Shown here: positions 12,301 through 24,539 of the stretch, one piece after another
Layout: each line of letters starts with the position of its first letter
Numbering within the stretch: position 1 is the first letter of the stretch
Assembly (NCBI GenBank): GCA_933228675.1
Contig: OW121742.1
Span: 110,846,242 to 110,910,241 of the forward strand
Source of the DNA: Stomorhina lunata
Lineage: Eukaryota > Arthropoda > Insecta > Diptera > Rhiniidae
Direction of reading: 5' to 3'
DNA: 64,000 bases
Translations under genes and position numbers: made by a program
Notes under the pieces: model-generated
Told to the model about the DNA's origin: nothing
Seen by the model: only the letters and a program-made list of their open reading frames with translations
Databases searched by the model: none

Positions 12301-14330
12301 TTCTTAAGCAAATTTTTTGATAAAAAAATTTTCTATAGAAAAATTTTTGAAAAAAAAATTTTCTATACAAAGATTTTCTATAGGAAACTTTTTGACAAAA
12401 AAATTTTCTATTAGAAAATTTTTTTTATCAAATACTTTTTTTATTATCGAAAATTGTTCTATATTTTTTGTATCAAAAAATTTTCTATAGAAAATTTTTA
12501 TATCAAAAGTTTTTCTATAGAAAATTTTTTATACAAAAATTTTTCTATAGAAATTTTTTTTATCAAAATTTTTTCTATAGAACATTTTTTATTAAAAATT
12601 TTTATTTCATCAAAAATTTTTCTATGGGAAATTTTTTTTATCAAAAATTTTTCTATAGAAATTTTTTTTTTAACAAAATTTTTTCTTTAGAAAATTTTTA
12701 TATCAATATTTTTTCTTTAGAAAATTTTTTATCAAAAATTTTTCAATAGAAAATTCTTTTATACAAATTTTTGATACAAAATTTTCTATAGATAAATTTT
12801 TGATAAAAAGTTTTCTAATGGAAAATTGTTGATAAAAAAATTTTCTAAAGAAAATATTTTGATAAACAAATTTTTAAAGAAAAATTTTTACTTAAAAATT
12901 TTCTATAGAAAAATATTGGATAAGAAAATTTGCTATAGAAAAATTTTTATTAAAAAAAATTCTATTAAAAATTTTCTATAGAAAAATTTTTGTTGAAAAA
13001 GTTTTCTATAGAAAAATTTTTGATAAAAAAAAATTTATATAGAAAAATTGTTGATAAAAAAAATTTTCTTTAGAAAAATTTTTGATAAACAAAATTTCTC
13101 TAGAAAAATTATAGGTAAAAAAAATGTTCTCTAGAAAAACTTTTGATAAAATAATTTTCTATAAAAAAATTTTTGTTAAAAAAAAATATTCTTTAGAAAA
13201 ATTTTTGATAAAAAAATTTTCTCTAGAAAAATTATTGATAAAAAATTTTCTATAGAAAAATTTTTGATAAAAAAATTTTCTTTAGCAAATTTTTTGATAA
13301 AAAAATTTTCTATAGAAAAATTTTTGAAAAAAAAATTTTCTATACAAAGATTTTCTATAGGAAACTTTTTGATAAAAAAATTTTCTATTAGAAAAATTTT
13401 CCTATAGAAAATTTTTTTTATCAAATACATTTTTTATTATCGAAAATTGTTCTATATTTTTTGTATCAAAAAATTTTCTATAGAAAATTTTTTATACAAA
13501 AATTTTTCTATAGAAAATTTTTTTTATCAAAATTTTTTCTATAGAACATTTTTTATTAAAAATTTTTATTTCATCAAAAATTTTTCTATGGGAAATTTTT
13601 TTTATCAAAAATTTTTCTATAGAAATTTTTTTTTAACAAAATTTTTTCTTTAAAAATTTTTTTATCAACATTTTTTCTTTAGAAAATTTTTTATCAAAAA
13701 TTTTTCAACAGAAAATTTTTTTATAAAAATTTTTAATAAAAAATTTTCTATAGATAAATTTTTGGTAAAAAAATTTTTGATAAAATGCTTTCTATAGAAA
13801 AATTTTTGATAAAAAAATTTTCTACAGAAAAAGTTTCTAAAGAAATTATTTTGATAAACAAATTTTTAAAGAAAAATTTTTAATAAAAAAATTTTCTATA
13901 GACAAATTTTTGAAAAAAAAATTTTCTATAGAAAAATTTTTGATAAAAAAATTTTCTATAGAAAAATTTTTGATAAAAAAATTTTCTATAGAAAAATTTT
14001 TGATAAAAAAATTTTCAATAGAAAAATTTTTGATAAAAAAATTTTCTATAGAAAAATTTTTAATAAAAAATTTTCTATAGAAAAATTTTTGATAAAAAAA
14101 TTTTCTATAGAAAAATTTTTGATAAAAAAATTTTCTATAGAAAAATTTTTGATAAAAAATTTTCTATAGAAAAATTTTTGATAAAAAAATTTTCTATAGA
14201 AAAATTTTTGATAAAAAATTTTCTATAGAAAAATTTTTGATAAAAAAATTTTCTATAGAAAAATTTTTGATAAAAAAATTTTCTATAGAAAAATTTTTGA
14301 TAAAAAAAATTTCTATAGAAAAATTAAAAA
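9310..14330. repeat. Array B: degenerate about 30-bp CTATAG satellite in blocks of alternating orientation
   Basis: The core is a variably mutated TTTTTCTATAGAAAAT with a linker reading TTATCAAAAA in one orientation and TTTTTGATAAAA in the other. The spacing in the clean distal part (about 13900-14320) is 30-31 bp. The TATC orientation dominates at 9310-10960, 11530-11880, 12410-12760 and 13400-13720. The GATA orientation dominates at 10970-11510, 11890-12405, 12770-13385 and 13725-14330. A landmark (TGTTCTATATTTTTTGTATC) recurs at 11571, 12455 and 13448, so 0.88-0.99-kb blocks have been duplicated. The Phe/Lys/Ile-rich ORFs in all frames here are by-products of stop-poor repeats. Confidence 0.93.
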
Positions 14331-15639
14331 AAAAAAAATGGAGTAGAAAACTGTTTCTTTTGCAAACGTGAGAACTACACATTAAAAAAAAACAATACCT
14401 ATGTTAGTTAAAAGTATAAAAAAATGGCAACTCTGTCGTGAACATAACTATTTTCAGTTGTAGCTCATTCCCTTTCATCTCCTTTGAAATTCTTCTCTTA
14501 GAAAGTTCTTAAGAGTAATCACTTTAAATAAATTCATTTGTATATCAAATTCGTGTTATTTCAAAATGATTTTAAATTAAAATTAATGAGAATTTATTAT
14601 TATATTTATTGTAACATCCAAGATAATAATGGGCCCATAAAAACTGAAATGATATTTGTCATATTTAAATAATTTGTTCTTTGGTGGCCTCTTCTTTCAT
14701 TCAAAACCATTTCCATTCAAAACTGGGTAGAAAAAACACTTTTAACAAAATTTCAAAATTTTAAAATGCTGGCGCCTGCATGTGGGATATACCAGCGAGA
14801 GTGTATAAACGTATAACCCATAAAGAAGAAGAATATGGGGTATTAAGTTCAATTATGAAAAGCTTCGGAGCAACAAAAGAATAAATGAAAGAACGAAGCG
14901 AAACCTAAAAGCAAAAGCATCTTTTGAATACAAAAACAGAGGGAAGCTCAAAAGAATTTTTTTGTTGTGTATTTTTGGTTTTAGAGAAACCTCAACCCTT
15001 GAATACAAAAATGGTGCTGGTGGTTCTAAAGGGTTTTGAGTTGTTTTGAGAATTGTGGGTTTGATAGGGGGGGCGGGGGGATTTTAGTTTACCAAACTAT
15101 TTTATTTTTATATGAAAATGTGTGTAAATTTATTTATGATTTTCTTTTATGTAATTCAACACTTTTAATTAAAATTTCTATAACACTTAAGTGAAAAAAA
15201 GCCAAAGCAATTTTTAATTTATTTATAAATATGAAACTCATATGAAGGAGTTCTTCTCGTATATATTCATTTTGAAAAAAATCTTTGATTAATACAATAA
15301 ACATTTAAAAATCTTGTGTTCATTAAAAAAAAAGGTGGAAAAATTATTATTTCCATAAATCGCTTTTGGTCATAAAATTGCATATGCAATTTCCTTAAGT
15401 GCGAAGAGGGTATGAGTCTTGAATTATGATTTCCTTTATCTAAAGACCAGAAGAACTACAAAGTCTTTTTAATGGAAGATCTAAAAAAAAAACAGAAAAA
15501 AAATTCAAAGAAAACTACAGGAATTATTAAAAAATTCACTTCGACTACGACTAAGTCTAGCAAGAAGTATATTACCGGTTCCACCTTCTAGCCCAAGGCA
15601 AATCAATGGGATTTGATTAATTTCTTAACAGGAAATATT
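14331..15639. other. Unique AT-rich region with an isolated G-run
   Basis: No exon is recognised. At 15067-15080 there is a striking G7-C-G6 run in otherwise very AT-rich DNA. A few poly-A runs (near 15330 and 15485) are present. Confidence 0.4.
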
Positions 15640-18600
15640 TTTATACCAAAAAAAAATTCTATAAAAAAATTTTTATAAAGAAAAATTTTCTATAAAAAAA
15701 TTTTTATAAAGAAAAATTTTCTATAAAAAAATTTTTATAAAGAAAAATTTTCTATAAAAAAATTTTTATAAAGAAAAATTTTCTATAAAAAAATTTTTAT
15801 AAAGAAAAATTTTCTATAAAAAAATTTTTATAAAGAAAAATTTTCTATAAAAAATTTTTATAAAGAAAAATTTTCTATAAAAAAAAATTTTATAAAGAAA
15901 AATTTTTTTATAAAAAAAATTTTTATAAAGAAAATTTTTCTATAAAAAAATTTTTTATAAAGAAAAATTTTCTATAAAAAAATTTTATAGCGAAAAATTT
16001 TTATATAAAATTTTATTAGAAAATTTTCTATAGAAAATTTTTTGTAATAAAAACGAAAAATTTTCAATAAAAAAATGTTTATAACGAAAAATTTTCTATA
16101 GAAAAATTTTTATAAAGAAAAATTTTTATAAAGAAAAATTTTCTATACAAAAATTTTTATAACGAAAAATTTTCTGTAGAAAAATTTTTGTAAAAAAATT
16201 TTCTATAGGAAAATTTCTGTAACGAAAAGTTTTCTCTTCAAAAATGTTTACAACGAAAATTTTCTATAGAAACATTTCTATAACGAAAATTTTTCTATAG
16301 AAAAATTTTTATAACGAAAAAATTTCTATAGAAAAATTTTTATACCGAAAAATTTTCTATAGAAACATTTTTATAACGAAACATTTTCTATAGAAAAATT
16401 TTTATAACGAAAAATGTTCTATACAAAAATTTCTATAACGAAAAATTTTCTATAAAAAAATTTTTATAACAAAAAATTTTCTATAGAAAAATTTTCATAA
16501 CAAAATATTTTTTATAGAAACATTTTTATAACAAAAAATTTTTTGTAGAAAAATTTGTATTACGGAAAATTTTCTATAAACAATTTTTATAACGAAAAAT
16601 TTCCTATAGAAAAATTTTGTAACGAAAAATTTTCTATAGAAAAATTTTTATAACGAAAAATGTTCTATACAAAAAATTCTATAACGAAAAATTTTCTTTA
16701 GAAAAATTTCTATAAAAAAAAATTTTCTATATAAAAATTTTTATAACGAAAAATTTTCTTTAGAAAAATTTTTGTAACGAAAAATTTTCTATAGAAAAAT
16801 TTTTATAACGAAAAAATTTTCTATAGAAAAATTTCTATAACGAAAAATTTTCTTTACAAAAATTTCTATAATGAAAAGTTTCTATAGAAAAATTTCTGTA
16901 ACGAAATTTTTTCTATAGAAAAATTTTCTATAGGAAAATTTTTATAACGAAACATTTTCTATAGGAAAATTTTTATAACGAAACATTTTCTATAGGAATA
17001 TTTTTATAACGAAAAATTTTCGTTAGAAAAATTTTTATAACGAGAAATTTTCTATAGAAAAATTTTTATAACGAAAAATTTTCTATAGAAAATTTTTTAT
17101 AACCAAAAATTTTCTATAGAAAATTTTTTATAACGAAAAATTTTCTATACAAAATTTTTGATAACGAGAAATTTTCTATAGAAAATTTTTTATAACGAAA
17201 CATTTTCTATAGAAAAATTTCTATAACGAAAAATTTTCTATAGAAAAATTTTTATAACGAAAAATTTTCTATAGAAAAATTTTTATAACGAAAAATTTTC
17301 TATAGAAAAATTTTTATAACGAAAAATTTTTTATAGAAAAATTTTTATAACGAAAAATTTGCTATAGAAAAATTTCTATAATGAAAAATTTTCTATAGAA
17401 AAATTTTTATAACGAAAAATTTTCTATAGAAAAATTTTTATAACGAAAAATGTTCTATACAAAAATTTCTATAACGAAAAATTTTCTTTAGAAAAATTTC
17501 TATAAAAAAAAATTTCTATATAAAAATTTTTATAACAAAAAATTTTCTATAGAAAAATTTTTATAACAAAAAATTTTCTATAGAAAAAATTTTATAACAA
17601 AAAATTTTTTGTAGAAAAATTTTTATAACGAAAAATTTTCTATAGAAAAATTTCTATAACGAAAAATTTTCTATAGAAAAATTTTTATAACAAAAAATTT
17701 TCTATAGAAACATTTTTATAACGAAAAATTTTCTATAGAAACATTTTTATAACGAAACATTTTCTATAGAAAAATTTTTAAACGAAAAATTTTCTATAAT
17801 AAAGTTTTTATATCAAAAAATTTTCTATAGAAAAATTTCTATAACGAAAAATTTTCTATAGAAAAATTTCTATAACGAAAAATTGTCTATAGAAAAATTT
17901 CTATAAAGAAAATTTTTCTATACAATCATAGAAAAATATTTATAACGAAAAATTTTCTATAGAAAAATTTTAATAGCGAAAAATTTTCTATACAAAAATT
18001 TTTATAACGAAAAATTTTCTATGGAAAAATTTTAATAGCGAAAAATTTTCTATACAAAAATTTTTATAACGAAAAATTTTCTTTAGAAAAATTTTTATAA
18101 TAAAAAATTTTCTATAGAAAAATTTTTATAACAAAAAATTTTTTGTAGAAAAATTTTTATAACGAAAAATTTTCTATAAAAAATTTTTATAACGAAACAT
18201 TTTCCATAAAAAATTTTTATAACGAAACATTTTCTATAGAAAAATTTTTATAACGAAAAATTTTCTATAGAAAAATTTTTATAACGAAAAATTTTCTATA
18301 GAAACATTTTTATAACGAAACATTTTCTATAGAAAAATTTTTATAACGAAAAATTTTCTATAGAAAAATTTTTATAACGAAAAATTTTCTATAGAAACAT
18401 TTTTATAACGAAACATTATTTATAGAAAAATTTTTATAACGAAAAATTTTCTATAGAAAAATTTCTATAACGAAAAATTTTCTATAGAAAAATTTTTATA
18501 ACAAAAAATTTTCTATAGAAACATTTTTATAACGAAAAATTTTCTATAGAAACATTTTTATAACGAAACATTTTCTATAGAAAAATTTTTAAACGAAAAA

Positions 18601-19310
18601 TTTTCTATAATAAAGTTTTTATATCAAAAAATTTTCTATAGAAAAATTTCTATAACGAAAAATTTTCTATAGAAAAATTTCTATAACGAAAAATTGTCTA
18701 TAGAAAAATTTCTATAAAGAAAATTTTTCTATACAATCATAGAAAAATATTTATAACGAAAAATTTTCTATAGAAAAATTTTAATAGCGAAAAATTTTCT
18801 ATACAAAAATTTTTATAACGAAAAATTTTCTATGGAAAAATTTTAATAGCGAAAAATTTTCTATACAAAAATTTTTATAACGAAAAATTTTCTTTAGAAA
18901 AATTTTTATAATAAAAAATTTTCTATAGAAAAATTTTTATAACAAAAAATTTTTTGTAGAAAAATTTTTATAACGAAAAATTTTCTATAAAAAATTTTTA
19001 TAACGAAACATTTTCCATAAAAAATTTTTATAACGAAACATTTTCTATAGAAAAATTTTTATAACGAAAAATTTTCTATAGAAAAATTTTTATAACGAAA
19101 AATTTTCTATAGAAACATTTTTATAACGAAACATTTTCTATAGAAAAATTTTTATAACGAAAAATTTTCTATAGAAAAATTTTTACAAAGAAAAATTTTC
19201 TACAGAAACATTTTTATAACAAAAAATTTTCTATAGAAAAGTTTCTATGAATAGAAAAAATTTTATAATGAAAAATTTTCTATAGACAAATTTTTATAAC
19301 GAAAATTCGA
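15640..19310. repeat. 31-bp CTATAG satellite with ATAACG linker
   Basis: The first part (15640-15990) uses CTATAAA..TTTTTATAAAG..; from about 16080 the units are CTATAGAAAAATTTTTATAACG followed by AAAAATTTT, period 31 bp, all in one orientation. There are roughly 115 units with frequent point variants (ATAACA, ATAGCG, ACATTTT). The segment with the unusual TACAATCATA (17931) recurs at 18732, marking a duplicated block of 801 bp (about 17640-18440 and 18441-19240). Confidence 0.95.
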
Positions 19311-19314
19311 TTGA

Positions 19315-19405
19315 AGTAAATTGCAAAGAATTTTGAAACATTATCTTAAATCTTAGAGTTTTAATAAGATTTCCGATTATATATCAAAACTCTTTGCAAT
19401 TTACT
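19315..19405. repeat. Inverted repeat (stem 22 bp, loop 47 bp) at the array edge
   Basis: AGTAAATTGCAAAGAATTTT (start of the arm at 19315-19336) is repeated inverted at 19384-19405 with one mismatch. It begins a few bases after the last satellite unit. Confidence 0.8.
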
Positions 19406-19921
19406 CCTACTTTCTTCAAACTAATTCGAAAATATCACTTTTAATTTCTTCCTCAAAATCATGAAAGTGTAATGAGAATGTTTGCACTTTCCGAAGAAAA
19501 CTAAACACTTAAGTTATGTTCACTTTTCATCACCTTCAATTTAACAACTGCTTACAACAACAACTACTTACTTATCACAACAACTTTAACTATATAGTAA
19601 AAGTCATTCATTATTTACCAGACATTAATAAAACTAAAAATTCCTTTGATCTTCCTATTCCTCTATGGAAATTACAAAATTTTCCGAGCCGAATTGTATG
19701 AACAACGAGCAAAAGTGAGTGAGTTTTAGAAAATTTGTCATTTGCTTATGAAGAATTGAAATCCATAGACGCACATACATACGTACTTCGTATATATATA
19801 GTTCAGAATCCCTAGCCCTAAAGGCATGAAGGAAATAACATTGTTTTCTTTCGTTTTGGAATGAACTTTGGAGAGACTTGTGGAAGATAGAGGGATGATA
19901 GTTAGGAGTTAAGACTGATTT
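19406..19921. other. Unique spacer before the retrotransposon remnant
   Basis: AT-rich sequence with a CAACAACAA-like stretch near 19555. No gene is recognised; the 107-aa minus-strand ORF overlapping its end runs antisense to the retrotransposon remnant. Confidence 0.35.
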
Positions 19922-20800
19922 GAGGAGGCCCGCAAAATGGTAGTGAGCAGTAGAAGGTTTCGACACCTTGATATCCACAGACTGACGTGGATGTCTACAA
20001 TACTGTCAGATAGACCATATTGTAGTTGACGGAAGGCAATCATCAAGTGTATTTGATGTTGGTACAATTCGTGGTATTAATATGGACTCCGAGCATCCAA
20101 GGTCACAGACGTGTTCTCACCTTGGACGCAAGAAGGTAATGATCGGAGTCCATATGGACACCTCGAATTGTGTCGCTGAACATACAGACAGAATCGCAAA
20201 GAAAGTTTGACGTCACCAAGCTATAATCTCATCAAATTGCCACCGATTACTTGCAACGAACAGCTCAATTGCTCAGAGAAGATATTTCCGGTTCAAACGA
20301 CATCTGCACCATATGGCAACTCCACAAAGACTGCTGCAAAATCTGTATTAGGCTTCCAAACCCTCTTCCTAAAAACTTTTGGTATGACGAGGAGTGACGC
20401 AATGCTAATGCTACGAATGATGCAGAGCAGTTCTGCAATCAGTAGTTACGCGTCGAACTTTAGAAAGATATCGAGAGAAAAGGAGGGAAGGGAAACGCCT
20501 ATTCGATATTAGCTATACGCTGACATTGACAAAGTAAAACGCATCAAACAGCAGCGGCTGCTTTGACTGGAACATGTTGTGAGAATGAATGAAAATACTC
20601 CAGCAAGAAAGGTATTCTAAAACCGATCCCGACGGAACTCATAAAAGAGGACGTCCCCAAATTCGAAGGAAAGACCAAGTAGAGGAAAATCTTCCAAAGC
20701 TTGGTCTAAGAAATTGTAGAATACACACACTAGATCGAAGAGCATACAATTCTAAAATAGGCTCGGCCTTTGACCTTAACAGGTCATTTAGTAAGTAGGA
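19922..20800 (+). pseudogene. Decayed RTE-like non-LTR retrotransposon ORF: endonuclease end and C-terminus, reverse transcriptase missing
   Basis: Translating the plus strand with frame changes gives blocks in the order expected for the ORF of RTE-type elements. First comes the end of an APE-type endonuclease (VVSSRRFRHLDIH near 19940-19985, then CQIDHIVVDGR at about 20003-20036 and INMDSEH near 20078-20098). Next is the segment between endonuclease and reverse transcriptase (WYDEE near 20382, then a stop, NATNDAEQF and a basic RYREKRREGK-like stretch near 20470). Then there is a direct jump to the distal C-terminus (KRIKQQRLL-stop-LEHVVRMNENTPARKVF at 20534-20618 and, one frame over, RGRPQIRRKDQVEE near 20646-20690). 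The whole polymerase core, normally several hundred residues, is absent. Several stops and frameshifts make it non-functional. The family assignment rests on remembered motif patterns. Confidence 0.75.
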
Positions 20801-20959
20801 AAGACTGAAGGAGGTTATAATGCCGCCCAATGATCTTCTGAAAGTCCAATATTCATTGTGGTGGCCCAGAACTGTCACAGTTACGAGCAAGGACTGAATA
20901 GAGGCTGGATTTGTTAAGAGAATGGTATTTCTTCAGACTTGGACCCGCATTTTCTAAAC

Positions 20960-23330
20960 AGAATTTATTGAAATTCAATTCAAAAAAAGAGGTCCACCAA
21001 TTTTGGTTGAAATTCTTCTACTCCTAGTGGTACCTGGCTTGGACTTCCTTTTTTTTACCTATTTTTCTCATATTTTTCTTCTTGATTTGTAAGTCGCAAT
21101 TCTCGAACGAATTTGAGGAAATTCGGCACATAACAATTATTTGATCTAAGAAAGAACTCTACTATTTTTAATTGAAATCCGTCGACTCCTTGGGGTACCT
21201 GCCTTGGACCCCAATTTTTTCTCATACTTTTCTTCTTAATTTGTAAGTCGCAATTCTCGACAGATCTAAGAAAGGACTCTACTATTTTTAATTGAAATGC
21301 GTTGACTCCTTTGGGTACCTGCTTTGGATCCCATTTTTTCTTATATTTTCCTTCTTAATTTGTAAGTCACAATTCTCGACAAAATTTGATGGAATTCGGC
21401 ACAAGTCTATTATTTAATCCAACAAAGAACTCTACTAATTTTTATTGAATTTCGTCGTCGACTCCTTGAGATACCTGCTTTAGACCCCATTTTTTTCATA
21501 TTTTCTTCTTAATTTGTAAGTCGCAATCTTCGACAGAATTTGATGAAATTCGGCACACTTCTATTATTTGATTCAAGAAGTAGCTCTACTTATTTTAGTA
21601 GAAATCCGTCGACTCCTTGGGGTACCTGCATGGAGCCCCCATTTTTCTCAATTTTTTGTTCTTAATTTGTAAGTCGAAATTCTGGACAGAATTTGATGAA
21701 ATTCGGCACGCATCTATTATTTGATCCAAGAAAGAACTCTACTAATTTTTATTGAAATCCGTCGACTCATTGGGGTACCTGCTATGGAGCCCCAATTTTT
21801 TACTTATTTTTCTTCTCAATGTATGAGACGTAACACTCAACAAAATTTTATGAAATTCGACACATGACTATTAATTGATTCAAAAATGAGCTCTACTAAT
21901 TCTAGTTGAAATCCGTCGACTCTTTGGGGTACCTACCTTGGATCCCCATTTTTTTCTCATACTTTTCTTCTTAATTTTTAAGTCACAATTCTCGATAGAA
22001 TTTGATGAGATTAGGCACACATCTATTATTTTATTTAAGAAAGAACTCTACAAATTTTTATTGAATACCGTCGACTCCTTGGGGTACCTGCTTTGGACCC
22101 CCAATTTTCTATTATTTGTCTTCTCGGTTTGTAAGCCGCAATTCTCGACAGAATTTGATGAAATTCGGTACACATCTACTATTTGAAAAAAAACTCTACT
22201 TATTTCTATTAAAATCCGTCGACTCCTTGGGGTACCTGCTTTGGACCCCCATTTTTCTCATATTTTTCTTCTTAATTTGTAAGTCGCAATCCTCGACTGA
22301 ATTTGATGAAATTTGGCACACTTCTATTATTTGATCCAAGAAAGAGTTTAACTAATTTTGGTTGAGATCCCCTGACTCTTTGAAGTACCTGCCTTGGACC
22401 CCCATTTTTTCTCATATTTTTCTTTTTAATTCGTAAGTCGCAATTCTCAACAGAATTTGATGAAATTCGGCACACAGCTATTATTTGATTCAAGAAAGAA
22501 CTATACCATTTTTCAAATTTTTCAAATCCGTCGATTCCTTGGGATACCTACCTTGGAACCCCATTTTTTCTCGAATATTCTTCTTAAATTGTAAGTCACA
22601 AATCTCGACAGAATTCAATAAAATTCGGTATACTTCTATTACTTGATGCAAGAAAGAACTCTACTAATTTTTATTGAATACCGTCGACTCCTTGGGTTAC
22701 CTGCTTTGGACCCCCATTTTTCTCATATTTTACTTCTTAATTTGTAAGTCGAAATTCTCGACAGAATTTGATGAAAAGAGACACACATCTATTATTTGAT
22801 CTAAAAAACAACTTTACTAATTTTGATTGAAATCAGTCGACTCCTTGGGGTACCTGCCTTAGATCCCGATTTTTTCTTGAATCATTCTTCTTAATTTGTA
22901 AGCCGCAATCCTCGACAGAATTTGATGGAATTCGGCACACTTCTATTATTTGATCCAAGAAAGAGCTCTACTAATTTTTATTGAAATCCGTCGACTCCTT
23001 GGGCTACTTGCCTTGGACCCCCATTTTTCACTTATTTTTCTGCTCAATGTATAAGCCGCAATTCTCAACAGAATTTGATTAAATTCGAGGCACGTTTTTT
23101 AGTTTACCCAACAAAGATCTGTATTGATTTTGGTTGAAGTCCGGGCACTCCTTGGGGTACCTGCTTTGGACCCCCATTTTTTCTCATATTTTTCTTCTCA
23201 ATTTATAAGCCGCAATTCTCGACAGAATTTTAAAAAATTCGGCACACGTTTGTTAGTTAACCCAGATAAGAGCTCTACTAATTTTGGTTGAAATCTGTCT
23301 ACTCCTAGAGGTACCTGCCTTGGACTTACT
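20960..23330. repeat. 153-bp degenerate tandem repeat, about 15-16 copies
   Basis: The landmark GTCGACTCCTTGGGGTACCT recurs at 21181, 21301, 21457, 21608, 21761, 21914, 22070, 22218, about 22371, 22530, 22683, 22836, 22990, about 23142 and 23297. Spacing is 148-159 bp, except one 120-bp unit that lacks the AATTTGATGAAATTCGGCAC block. Copies differ by many point changes, so this array is older than the CTATAG satellites. Short ORFs inside it are shadows of the repeat. Confidence 0.93.
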
Positions 23331-24539
23331 CTTAAATGCAATTTGATTAAAAATTTAAGCCTAAATGACTGCAACACTTTTTGCTTATATAAGGCGACTC
23401 AGAGCCTTTTCAGCTACGTTTAGAAGTCTCCTTTGCAACACTTTTTGGCAACTTCTTCTTATGCCAAGAAAGTCTCTCTTAAGGGGCTCCTTTCTTCTCG
23501 AAGCAAAATGCCAGCAATTTTTGTCTTCTTCAAATCATATCCAATAAAATTTCTTCTGCGATACTTGCGCTTTAGCAAATGTTTGTAGGGTTTTGTCAAA
23601 GGCATATATATGCAGATACAGAAACAATTTTTGAAAACTATAAATATGAAAATTCATATGTATAAACATGCAGCTGTCAACAACACTTGTCATCTGTCAC
23701 ACAATGTAGATACTCCTCATAGATTTGTCAAATTATTATCATCATCATCATCTGCATACGAGTGAGTATTTAGATGAATTTGAAACTTTGCATCCGAACA
23801 ATTTTTTGTTTTTCAAACCATTTCATTTGAAACATTTTAGAAGAAGAACAACAACAACAAAACCTCATAAAAATAATGTAAAATTATAGTTTCTAATTTC
23901 AAATTTGCTTTGTAAATCATTTTACATTAGTTTTGAACATTTTTTTTGTCGTTGTTGTTTCACTCATTTGAAATTTATTTTGTAATTAGCTGTCATTAAG
24001 CCAGTTAGTGTTATTTTTATGTAAAACTTTTTTTTTTTAATACAGACAATTTAAATATTTATGTTTTAATTCTTAATTTATAAACAGAATTATTAATAGT
24101 TCTCGTATGTATTTTTAATGCCTTTTTTCTATTTTTTATTTCATGTTGAAACTCATTAAAATTAGTTGTGAGTTTATTGAAAATTATGTGAGTTCAAAAT
24201 GTCATGTTTTGAAATTTGTTAAGCAAGAAATTTTTAATAATTAATAAAGTTTTTATACACTCACATAAAAGGGCTTTCGGGGATATATTTTGTATGATTT
24301 ATGGTCAGCGTGTGGAGGAGAGACAACTTTTATTTCAAGTTTTGTCATAAAATTTATAAGAATTTAAATGAATACTCAAAAATAATACAAAATCTTCAAG
24401 AATGGATGTTCATAGAGTCCAATTTGGAAGAGATTTCCAAAAATGGTTTGGTTTTTTTAAATGTTGATTTGTTAAGAGTCCAATGCGCTAACCTAAATAT
24501 AGTTAACAAATTAAAATAGTTAAACAATACAAGGTCCCA
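23331..24539. other. Unique AT-rich region
   Basis: Contains a short ATCATCATCATC microsatellite near 23737-23752, CAACAACAAC near 23855 and poly-T tracts. No exon is recognised. Confidence 0.4.

Noticed and set aside
10248..13653. Phe/Tyr/Lys/Ile-rich ORFs of 60-159 aa in array B
   Set aside because: They occur on both strands and in several frames, follow the repeat period and show no start context or domain.
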